Made by a program: the position numbers and the translations under genes
Assembly: GCA_902767235.1 (NCBI GenBank)
Contig: CACXGR010000003.1
Span: forward strand, 1-7,436
Direction: 5' to 3'
Source of the DNA: an uncultured Lachnospiraceae bacterium
Lineage (GTDB): Bacteria; Bacillota; Clostridia; Lachnospirales; Lachnospiraceae
Length of the DNA: 7,436 bases
Shown here: one piece after another, positions 1 to 5,806 of the stretch
Layout: each line of letters opens with the position of its first letter
How positions within the stretch are numbered: the first letter of the stretch is position 1
Notes under the pieces: model-generated
The model's database searches: none
Told to the model about the DNA's origin: nothing
What the model saw: the letters and a program-made list of their open reading frames with translations, nothing else

Positions 1-38
1 CTTCAACCGTCAACAAAACGGCAAGCCACACAACCAAT

Positions 39-86
39 AAAAAAAGCCGCCGCAGCTGCTGACAAAAATCAGCAGCCGCAGCGGCT
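39..86 (-). terminator. Intrinsic terminator of pgi
   Basis: The arms at 45-62 and 69-86 are 18 nt each and enclose a 6-nt A-rich loop (63-68). Two positions mismatch on the plus strand (C-A and A-C), but in minus-strand RNA these become G-U wobble pairs, giving an uninterrupted 18-bp stem. Reading on the minus strand, the stem runs directly into seven U residues (A39-A45 on plus). There is no T-run on the plus-strand side. Both facts orient it as the terminator of pgi, 46 nt past the stop codon. Confidence 0.93.
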
Positions 87-97
87 CCACAGTCGCT

Positions 98-117
98 CCG
101 GTCTCAGACAAGACCGG
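98..117 (-). other. Small perfect hairpin in pgi 3' UTR
   Basis: CCGGTCT (98-104) and AGACCGG (111-117) form a perfect 7-bp stem with a 6-nt loop, lying between the pgi stop codon and the main terminator. No U-run follows it, so it is not a terminator itself. It could stabilise the mRNA 3' end or act as a pre-terminator stem. The role is inference. Confidence 0.6.
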
Positions 118-131
118 CCTTACATGATCGA

Positions 132-1715
132 TCAGATCTCAAACATATCCGCATACGCCTTCAGAGCGCCGTCGGTATCGTGTGCCAGAACGCGCTTTGC
201 AAGAAGCTTGCCGAGCTGTACACCTTCCTGGTCGAAGCTGTTGACGTTCCAGATGAAGCCCTGGAACATGACCTTGTTCTCGAAGTGAGCAAGGAGAGCG
301 CCGAGGGACTTAGGTGTCAGCTGTTTGCCGGCGATGATGCTGGAAGGACGTCCGCCTGCAAATGCCTTGTTGGGATTCTCATCCGCCTTGCCGCAGGCAA
401 AAGCCATAATCTGTGCAGCGACGTTCGCGCAGAGTTTCTTCTGGCTGGTGCTGCCCTGGATGACGACGTCCATGCCCGCCTGGTTCTCATTGAAGCCTAC
501 GAACTGCATGGGAACGATGTCGGTTCCCTGATGGAGCAGCTGATAGAAGGAGTGCTGACCGTTTGTGCCGGGCTCGCCGAAGATGACGGGGCCTGTGGAA
601 TAGTTCACGGGCTCGCCAAAGCGGTTGACGGACTTGCCGTTGGATTCCATATCCAGCTGTTGCAGATGTGCCGGGAAGCGGCACAGCGCCTGGGAGTAAG
701 GAAGCACTGCCGTGCAGAGATAGCCCAGCGCGTTTCTCTCATAGACGCCGATCAGCGCGTCAAGGAGTGCTGCGTTCTTCCTGATGTCGGGATCCTTGGC
801 CAGTGCGTCGGACTCTGCCGCGCCGTCCATAATGGCCGCGAAGATCTCCGGACCAAATGCCAGTGACAGAACGACTGCGCCCACACAGGAGGAAGAGGAG
901 TAACGGCCGCCGATGTAGTCATCCATGAAGAAGGCCTGCAGATAATCTGCGCTCTTGGCCAGCGGGGATGTCTCGCTGGTAACGGCGAGCATGTGCTTGG
1001 AGGGATCTACGCCCGCATTCTTGAGCGCATCTCTTACGAAGGACTCGTTGGTCAGAGTCTCCAGAGTGGTTCCGGACTTGGAAACCACGATGAACAGCGC
1101 GTGCGCCACATCCGTGGACTTCAGGACTGCCGCTGCATCGTCGGGATCGACGTTGGAGATAAATTTGGCTTCCATCTTCTGATGGCCGTTCTGTTTGGCC
1201 CAGTTCTCAAGGGCAAGGTAGAGCGCGCGGGGGCCGAGGTCGGAGCCGCCGATACCGATCTGGACGACCGTGGTGAACTTCTCGCCTGCAGCATTTGTGA
1301 TCTCGCCTGCGTGAACCTTGTTCGCAAAGTCAGCCGCTTTCTTCTGCTGGGAGAGATAGAATTCTCTCTTGTTGACGCCGTCGACGATGACATCGCCGCC
1401 CTGCTGTCCGCGGCAGAGCTGGTGGAGCACCAGACGCTTCTCACCGGTGTTGATCACTGCGCCGTTGTAGAGCTCCGCGTATTTATCCGTCAGCTGGGCC
1501 TCGTCAGCCAGCTCCTGGAGGACCTTCAGGACCTCGTCATCGACCAGCTTGGCCGCAAAATTGTACTTCATATCACAAGCCATGGGAACGCTGTACTGCG
1601 CAACACGCTTCGCACCGTTCTCACCGGACATCGCTTCAACCAGATTGACACGGCCTTTGAGAGCCATCATCTTCTGATAGGACGCCAATGTGTCCAAATT
1701 CTTCCATGAAACCAT
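132..1715 (-). CDS. pgi: Glucose-6-phosphate isomerase, long form
   Basis: Cytoplasmic glycolytic and gluconeogenic enzyme interconverting glucose-6-phosphate and fructose-6-phosphate. The 527-aa product carries the N-terminal SIS-type sugar-phosphate fold with GIGGSDLGPR (154-163) and the phosphate-binding SKSGTT (212-217). The PGI family signature DYIGGRYSSSSCVG lies at 266-279. The expected catalytic residues are visible: Glu357 in MESNGK, His388 in GQHSFYQ and Lys503 in QLGK. Start: an AAGGAGGA site (1725-1732) lies 9 nt upstream of the ATG. Length is close to the long E. coli/eukaryotic class (about 550 aa) rather than the roughly 450-aa form usual in Bacillus and relatives, which is odd for a Firmicute-like background. 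It lies downstream of phosphoglucomutase on the same strand with a 141-bp gap containing its own candidate promoter, and ends at a strong terminator. The reading frame is intact. Confidence 0.97.
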   Translation of the reverse strand: MVSWKNLDTLASYQKMMALKGRVNLVEAMSGENGAKRVAQYSVPMACDMKYNFAAKLVDDEVLKVLQELADEAQLTDKYAELYNGAVINTGEKRLVLHQLCRGQQGGDVIVDGVNKREFYLSQQKKAADFANKVHAGEITNAAGEKFTTVVQIGIGGSDLGPRALYLALENWAKQNGHQKMEAKFISNVDPDDAAAVLKSTDVAHALFIVVSKSGTTLETLTNESFVRDALKNAGVDPSKHMLAVTSETSPLAKSADYLQAFFMDDYIGGRYSSSSCVGAVVLSLAFGPEIFAAIMDGAAESDALAKDPDIRKNAALLDALIGVYERNALGYLCTAVLPYSQALCRFPAHLQQLDMESNGKSVNRFGEPVNYSTGPVIFGEPGTNGQHSFYQLLHQGTDIVPMQFVGFNENQAGMDVVIQGSTSQKKLCANVAAQIMAFACGKADENPNKAFAGGRPSSIIAGKQLTPKSLGALLAHFENKVMFQGFIWNVNSFDQEGVQLGKLLAKRVLAHDTDGALKAYADMFEI

Positions 1716-1744
1716 AATGATCTGTCCTCCTTACACCTTATTGG

Positions 1745-1757
1745 GCATTTTAAATGC
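1745..1757. repeat. Short palindrome in the pgi leader
   Basis: GCATTT (1745-1750) and AAATGC (1752-1757) form a perfect 6-1-6 palindrome within the predicted pgi 5' leader, 12 nt upstream (in transcript order) of its Shine-Dalgarno sequence. With a 1-nt centre it cannot form a full RNA hairpin, so a DNA-binding site is the likelier reading, if it is functional at all. Confidence 0.3.
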
Positions 1758-1770
1758 AAAATATGCAACG

Positions 1771-1800
1771 ATCATAGTGTAACACTATTTCTGTTGTCTA
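1771..1800 (-). promoter_or_regulatory. Candidate sigma-A promoter of pgi
   Basis: On the minus strand TAGACA (1800-1795, 5/6 to the -35 consensus) is followed after 18 nt by TATGAT (1776-1771, 5/6 to the -10 consensus). Transcription would begin near 1764, leaving a 5' leader of about 50 nt before the pgi start and including its ribosome binding site. The spacer is AT-rich, unlike the flanking genes. Assigned by consensus only. Confidence 0.6.
1774..1788. promoter_or_regulatory. Perfect palindrome overlapping the pgi promoter
   Basis: ATAGTGT (1774-1780) and ACACTAT (1782-1788) form a perfect 7-1-7 inverted repeat. It covers part of the -10 hexamer and the spacer of the candidate pgi promoter. 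This is the position and size expected for a dimeric repressor operator. I cannot match it to a known regulon motif, so the regulator is unknown. Confidence 0.5.
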
Positions 1801-1856
1801 TTCTATCACATTCATAAATGGTTGTTAGTACATATTCATTTCCATACAGGCGAAAT

Positions 1857-3548
1857 TTACTGAATGCTATCCACCATCTCGTCGACTGCCTCTCTCATCT
1901 CCCTGATCTTGGCCTTTGCATCGCTCCTGCTTTCCGATCTCGCATAGTAATAGAACTTGATCTTGGGCTCCGTTCCGGAGGGGCGCATGGCAAACCAGTT
2001 GCCGTCCGTCATGCGGAAGATGAGCACATTGGAAGCAGGTATGTCGCCCACGCCGTTTATATAGTCCGTGCACTCGGCGACCCGGAATTTCCCGAACCGA
2101 TCGGGTTTTTTGCCGCGGAAGACATCCATGATGCGGCGGATCCTTCCGGCTCCCTCGATGCCCTTGAGGACCAATGATTTCTGATCCTCCGCATAGTAGC
2201 CGTACATCTCGTACAGAGATTCCAGGTACTCTCCGACGGTCATCCCATTCTTCCGGCACCAGGCCGCCAGCTCCATGATCAGCATCGCTGCACAGATGCC
2301 GTCCTTGTCACGGATCTCGACGCCGGGCGCACATCCGATGCTCTCCTCGTAGCCGAAGAAATAGGTGTACCCCTGTTCCTCCGTCCTGGGTATAACGCCG
2401 CAGATATTCTTGAATCCGGTCAGCGCTTCAAACACGCGGATCCCGAAGTGCTCGCAGATCGCACGTCCGAAATTGCCGGTGACGATCGATTTGATCATTG
2501 CCGATTTGGCGGGGAGCGTTCCTTTCTCATACATGCTCTGCGCCATGTGGGCGATCAAAAGCGCGCCGGTCTGGTTTCCGTTGAGCGGCAGATATCCGCC
2601 TTTCCCGTCGGAGATCTCAATGGCCATCCTGTCGCTGTCCGGGTCCGTAGCGATCAGCACTTCCGCACCGACTTTCTTCCCCAGCGCCTCCGCGAGCTCA
2701 AAGGCCTTGGGGTCCTCGGGATTGGGATATCCCACAGTCGTGAATTCCGGATCGGGATCCTTCTGCTCAGGGACCACGTAGAAATTGCTGTAGCCCAGAT
2801 CCGCCGCCAGCTTCTGCATCGGAATGCTGCCCGCGCCGTTCAGAGGCGTGTAGACGATCGGGATCGTCCTGTCGATCTCATCGTCATCGCGCTGCCGCAT
2901 GGACTCCACATAGTCGAGGTAGGCGAGATCCATCTCTTCGCCCAGGATCCGGATCTTCCGCTCTTCGATGGCCTGGTCCATCGGCAGTCTCTTGAACTTG
3001 TCAAAAAAGTCAAGCCGCTTGATCTCCGCCAGGATCCCGTCGGAGATCTCTCCGGAGATCTGGGCGCCGTCCATCCAGTAGACTTTATATCCGTTGTATT
3101 CCTTGGGATTGTGGCTGGCCGTCATGTTGATGCCTCCCAGAGCCGCAAAGCTCCGAATGGCAAAGGACAGCTCCGGCGTCGGCCGAAGAGAAGGAAACAG
3201 ATAGGCCGTGATCCCGTTTCCCGCCAGGATCTCCGCCGCCAGTTCCGCGAATTCCCTGGAATTATACCGGCAGTCGTATGCGAGTACGACTCCCCTGTGC
3301 AGATCCGCTTCACTGTCCAGAATATAATTGGCTATGCCCTGGGTCGCGCGTCCCACCGTGAGCGGGTTCATGCGGTTCGTCCCCGCGCCGGCGATCCCGC
3401 GAAGACCGGCCGTCCCGAATTCGATCTCCATATAAAAGCGGTCCTTGATCTGCGCTTCGTCATCCTTGATCGCAATGAGTTCCTCCCGCATCGGATCACC
3501 TTCCGGCAGCTTTTGAAGCCACTCCTCATATCTTTCCCTGTAATTCAT
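1857..3548 (-). CDS. pgcA: Phosphoglucomutase / phosphomannomutase (alpha-D-phosphohexomutase)
   Basis: Interconverts glucose-1-phosphate and glucose-6-phosphate (and possibly the mannose equivalents) through a phosphoserine enzyme. It feeds nucleotide-sugar synthesis or drains glycogen and galactose carbon into glycolysis. The four-domain family is complete in 563 aa: FGTAGLRG (44-51), the phosphoserine loop TASHNP (143-148, Ser145), the metal-binding DPDSDR (302-307), the sugar-binding GYEES (399-403) and the phosphate-binding RPSGTEPKIKFY (522-533). Length matches the PgcA type of Firmicutes (about 580 aa) rather than shorter GlmM or ManB proteins of about 450 aa. Start: GGGAGG (3556-3561) lies 7 nt upstream of the ATG. 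The ycxB-like gene is 78 bp upstream, with no convincing promoter or terminator between them, so the two may be co-transcribed. No terminator is visible after the stop, so readthrough into pgi is plausible. Preference for glucose over mannose is inferred from length class only. Confidence 0.95.
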   Translation of the reverse strand: MNYRERYEEWLQKLPEGDPMREELIAIKDDEAQIKDRFYMEIEFGTAGLRGIAGAGTNRMNPLTVGRATQGIANYILDSEADLHRGVVLAYDCRYNSREFAELAAEILAGNGITAYLFPSLRPTPELSFAIRSFAALGGINMTASHNPKEYNGYKVYWMDGAQISGEISDGILAEIKRLDFFDKFKRLPMDQAIEERKIRILGEEMDLAYLDYVESMRQRDDDEIDRTIPIVYTPLNGAGSIPMQKLAADLGYSNFYVVPEQKDPDPEFTTVGYPNPEDPKAFELAEALGKKVGAEVLIATDPDSDRMAIEISDGKGGYLPLNGNQTGALLIAHMAQSMYEKGTLPAKSAMIKSIVTGNFGRAICEHFGIRVFEALTGFKNICGVIPRTEEQGYTYFFGYEESIGCAPGVEIRDKDGICAAMLIMELAAWCRKNGMTVGEYLESLYEMYGYYAEDQKSLVLKGIEGAGRIRRIMDVFRGKKPDRFGKFRVAECTDYINGVGDIPASNVLIFRMTDGNWFAMRPSGTEPKIKFYYYARSESRSDAKAKIREMREAVDEMVDSIQ

Positions 3549-3626
3549 CTCTTCGCCTCCCTGTGCAGTCGCTTTTTTGCTCCTGCTGTCTCCATTCCTG
3601 TATCCGTTTATCAGCTGCGGCAGCGC

Positions 3627-4133
3627 TTATTTCTCCAGTTTCCGAAGAAATGCGATCAGCTCTTCGCTGCAGTTTTTCTTCTCGATGATCACGGAATGAC
3701 CCTGCTCGATCTCCAGATAAATGCCGCTGTCGCTCTCCACGACATTGAAGAGTTTGCTGTATTCATGGACCCCGTGCGAGGTACTGTTTCTCGTCTCAAA
3801 GCGGTCCTCGTAAAAGTTCACCTCAAAGGCGTTGCCGCCCGCCTCGCAGATCTTCGCATAGTCCCTCTCGGTCTGGTTGTTCGCGGCGACTCTGACCAGG
3901 ATCGGCGCCACCACTGCCACAATGGCCATGAAAAGGCCCAGAACGTTCTTGCCCCGGTAGATATTATAGATACCGGCTCCCAAGAGCCATACGCACACGA
4001 AGATCGCCGTGATACTGCTTTTCAGCTGGCTGCCCTGCATCGCACGGACGTACTTTCTGTACTCCGAAAGATCCAGGTCGGTATGTGTCGTAAATAACGG
4101 CTGCACATTGTTATCTGCCATGTTTTCTGCCAT
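3627..4133 (-). CDS. YcxB-like two-helix membrane protein
   Basis: A 168-aa protein of unknown function. Residues 1-40 are polar and probably cytoplasmic. Two hydrophobic segments follow at about 41-58 and 64-82, joined by a very short turn (YRGKN), so both termini should lie on the same side of the membrane. The C-terminal half (about 104-166) runs from VNFYEDRFETRN through EYSKLFNVVESDSGIYL to EELIAFLRKLEK. It resembles the YcxB-like C-terminal domain (beta-strand-rich, PH-like) of small Firmicute membrane proteins. Start: AGGAGGT (4141-4147) lies 7 nt before the ATG; an internal Met5 lacks such a site. It is divergent from melA and upstream of phosphoglucomutase. No catalytic motif is visible, and any signalling or envelope role is unsupported guesswork. 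Confidence 0.8.
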   Translation of the reverse strand: MAENMADNNVQPLFTTHTDLDLSEYRKYVRAMQGSQLKSSITAIFVCVWLLGAGIYNIYRGKNVLGLFMAIVAVVAPILVRVAANNQTERDYAKICEAGGNAFEVNFYEDRFETRNSTSHGVHEYSKLFNVVESDSGIYLEIEQGHSVIIEKKNCSEELIAFLRKLEK

Positions 4134-4216
4134 TTAGAGTACCTCCTGCCCATTTTCGGTTGACGTCTGTTCAATGCCGTACGAGATCCCCGCCGGCGCG
4201 CCGAACAGTCATGTTC

Positions 4217-4245
4217 ATTTTACCATCAAGCACCCGTGAAGTGAA
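4217..4245 (-). promoter_or_regulatory. Candidate promoter of the ycxB-like gene
   Basis: On the minus strand TTCACT (4245-4240, 4/6 to consensus) is separated by 17 nt from TAAAAT (4222-4217, 5/6). The start point would be near 4210, giving a leader of about 77 nt. The dyad TGAAT-GG-ATTCA overlaps the -35 and GAACA-N4-TGTTC sits at the predicted start point, so both could be operators. Consensus matching only. Confidence 0.4.
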
Positions 4246-4276
4246 TGGATTCATACCAAAAATGACTTCCCGACAT

Positions 4277-4305
4277 ATGACAAGTCTTTTCGTTGACATT
4301 ATGCT
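4277..4305 (+). promoter_or_regulatory. Candidate promoter of melA
   Basis: ATGACA (4277-4282) is followed after 17 nt by TATGCT (4300-4305, 4/6). A perfect -35 hexamer TTGACA also occurs at 4293-4298, but the hexamer 17 nt further on (ATTCCC) is not a usable -10. A weak -10 would fit an activator-dependent catabolic gene, but no activator gene is in the window. Low certainty. Confidence 0.3.
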
Positions 4306-4366
4306 ATGTATGCAGATTCCCCCTTTTGCTAGACTTAGCCTAAACGTAAAAAGGAGGACTGCCGGA

Positions 4367-5686
4367 ATGAAGATCACATTTATGGGTGCCGGGAGCACCG
4401 TCTTTGCAAGAAATGTCATCGGCGACTGCATGTGCAGCGAGGCTCTGCGGGACAGCGTATTTGCGCTGTACGACATCGACGGGACCAGGCTCGAGGAGAG
4501 CCGAACGATCCTTGAAGCCATGCGGAGCGTGCTGGGCGGCTTCGGAAAGATCGAATGCTATCTCGGCGTGGAGAAAAGAAAGGACGCCCTTCGCGGAGCC
4601 TCCTTCGTCGTCAACGCGATCCAGGTCGGCGGATATGATCCCGCCACGATCATCGATTTCGAGATTCCTAAGAAATACGGCCTGCGCCAGACCATCGCCG
4701 ACACCCTGGGCATCGGCGGCATCATGCGCGCCCTGAGGACCATCCCGGTCATGGAGGATTTTGCCCGGGATATGGAGGAAGTCTGCCCGGACGCACTTCT
4801 CCTCAACTACACCAATCCCATGGCCATGCTGACCGGCTACATGCTGCGCTATACGTGCGTCAGGACCGTGGGCCTGTGTCACAGCGTCCAGGTCTGCTCC
4901 AAGGACCTGCTCACCGAAGTGGGTCTTGAGGACAAGCTGGAAGGCCGCAAGGAACTGATCGCCGGTATCAACCACATGGCCTGGCTCCTGGAGATCCGGG
5001 ACAGGGACGGCCGCGACCTTTACCCTGAGATCAAAGCCCGCGTGGACAAAAAGATGGCTGAGCCGGATTTCAAGGACAAGGTGCGGTTCGACTATATCCG
5101 CAACTTCGGTTACTATGTCACGGAGTCCAGCGAGCACAATGCCGAGTACAACGGCTTTTATATCAAGAGCCGCTATCCCGGGCTCATTGACCGCTATAAC
5201 ATCCCGCTCGATGAGTACCCCAGGCGCTGCATCGAACAGATCGACTCCTGGAAGAAGGAGTATGCAGAGCTTCTTAAGACCGGCGTCAAGACCCACGAGC
5301 GCTCCCGGGAATATGCATCCCATATCATGGAGTCCATCGTCACTGACTCGCCTTACCAGATCGGCGGGAATGTGCTCAACACGGACCACCTGATCACAAA
5401 CCTGCCCGCAGAGGCCTGTGTCGAAGTGCCCTGCCTGGTGAACGGATACGGCGTCCATCCCTGCCACGTGGGACCGCTTCCGGTTCAGTGCGCTGCCATG
5501 AACATGCTCGACATTGGTGTACAGCTCCTGACCGTGGAGGCAGCACATACGCACAAGCTTGAGCACGTCTATCAGGCGGCCATGCTGGACCCCCACACGG
5601 GATCTGAGCTGGACATCGATACCATCAAGAAGATGGTGGACGAACTGATCGCTGCCCACGGCGATTATCTGCCGGAATTCCACTGA
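4367..5686 (+). CDS. melA: Alpha-galactosidase, glycoside hydrolase family 4 (MelA type)
   Basis: Cytoplasmic NAD+- and Mn2+-dependent glycosidase of family GH4, which cleaves by an oxidation-elimination mechanism. The predicted substrates are melibiose, raffinose and other alpha-galactosides. The product has 439 aa (E. coli MelA is about 450). Visible motifs are the Rossmann nucleotide loop GAGS (7-10), NYTNPM (147-152), the metal-site CHSV (171-174), INHMAW (201-206, with His203 the expected second metal ligand) and TESSEHNAEY (252-261). The CHS motif fits the alpha-galactosidase branch, whereas phospho-glycosidases carry CDMP or CNxP; a GH4 alpha-glucosidase (AglA-like) remains possible. 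Start: AAAAAGGAGG (4348-4357) lies 9 nt before this ATG, and the protein begins directly at the beta-strand of the Rossmann fold. The open frame continues 69 codons upstream to 4160, but that stretch is promoter DNA. It is divergent from the ycxB-like gene and followed by the HAD gene. No transporter is adjacent. Confidence 0.93.
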   Translation: MKITFMGAGSTVFARNVIGDCMCSEALRDSVFALYDIDGTRLEESRTILEAMRSVLGGFGKIECYLGVEKRKDALRGASFVVNAIQVGGYDPATIIDFEIPKKYGLRQTIADTLGIGGIMRALRTIPVMEDFARDMEEVCPDALLLNYTNPMAMLTGYMLRYTCVRTVGLCHSVQVCSKDLLTEVGLEDKLEGRKELIAGINHMAWLLEIRDRDGRDLYPEIKARVDKKMAEPDFKDKVRFDYIRNFGYYVTESSEHNAEYNGFYIKSRYPGLIDRYNIPLDEYPRRCIEQIDSWKKEYAELLKTGVKTHERSREYASHIMESIVTDSPYQIGGNVLNTDHLITNLPAEACVEVPCLVNGYGVHPCHVGPLPVQCAAMNMLDIGVQLLTVEAAHTHKLEHVYQAAMLDPHTGSELDIDTIKKMVDELIAAHGDYLPEFH

Positions 5687-5705
5687 CGGAAAGCAGCGCG
5701 GGCAA

Positions 5706-5734
5706 GTGCCAAAATATTGAATATACGCTATAAT
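5706..5734 (+). promoter_or_regulatory. Candidate promoter of the HAD hydrolase gene
   Basis: A perfect TATAAT (5729-5734) is preceded at 17 nt by GTGCCA (5706-5711, 4/6 to TTGACA). Transcription would start near 5741, leaving a leader of about 65 nt. The -10 overlaps the left arm of the 13-bp inverted repeat. The alternative, expression by readthrough from melA, is not excluded. Confidence 0.45.
5714..5724. repeat. Short AT palindrome upstream of the HAD gene
   Basis: ATATT-G-AATAT is a perfect 5-1-5 palindrome just upstream of the candidate -10 box of the HAD gene. AT-rich palindromes this short arise easily by chance. It is noted because it lies in the promoter spacer. Confidence 0.25.
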
Positions 5735-5785
5735 ACTGCCTGTATGGAGACGCCGGATTTCCCCCTTTCCTGCAGGCAGTATTAT
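5730..5785. repeat. Perfect 13-bp inverted repeat between melA and the HAD gene
   Basis: ATAATACTGCCTG (5730-5742) is exactly the reverse complement of CAGGCAGTATTAT (5773-5785), with 30 nt between the arms. In RNA a further G-U/U-A pair each side (5743-5744 with 5771-5772) would extend the stem to 15 bp with a 26-nt loop. The right arm ends 4 nt before the HAD Shine-Dalgarno. No true U-run follows, so it is a poor intrinsic terminator. A paired operator or an attenuator acting on melA readthrough mRNA are alternatives. Confidence 0.75.
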
Positions 5786-5806
5786 TTGTAAAAGGAGCGA
5801 TCGGTC

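Larger units (their letters stand above)
4134..4366. other. Divergent intergenic region between ycxB-like gene and melA
   Basis: This 233-bp spacer must hold the promoters of both divergent genes. A GC-rich block near 4189-4203 includes the 10-bp palindrome CGGCGCGCCG (4194-4203), and the rest is AT-richer. Two further short dyads are visible: GAACA-N4-TGTTC (4203-4216) and TGAAT-GG-ATTCA (4242-4253). No credible small gene or structural RNA is evident. Confidence 0.7.

Noticed and set aside
2..40. Possible C-terminal tail of a plus-strand gene ending FNRQQNGKPHNQ then TAA at 38-40
   Set aside because: Only 12 codons are visible and other frames are also open. The adjacent hairpin is oriented for the minus strand, so a convergent gene ending here is possible but unsupported.
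1801..1856. Terminator after phosphoglucomutase
   Set aside because: Only a weak AAATG...CATTT pairing (1816-1820 with 1837-1841) and no U-run on the minus strand; readthrough into pgi remains possible.
2448..4097. 549-codon open frame on the plus strand antisense to phosphoglucomutase and the ycxB-like gene
   Set aside because: No start signal or recognisable domain; a shadow of well-supported genes on the other strand.
4203..4216. SOS/LexA box reading of GAAC...GTTC
   Set aside because: The Gram-positive LexA (DinR) box needs GAAC-N4-GTTC. Here the GAAC and GTTC half-sites are 6 nt apart, so the spacing is wrong.
4293..4298. Perfect TTGACA as the melA -35 box
   Set aside because: No acceptable -10 hexamer occurs 16-18 nt downstream (ATTCCC at 17 nt), so it is mentioned only as an alternative.
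5730..5790. Inverted repeat as a standard intrinsic terminator of melA
   Set aside because: The 26-30 nt loop is too long, the outer stem is AU-rich and no U-run follows, so it fails the usual criteria despite its perfect arms.
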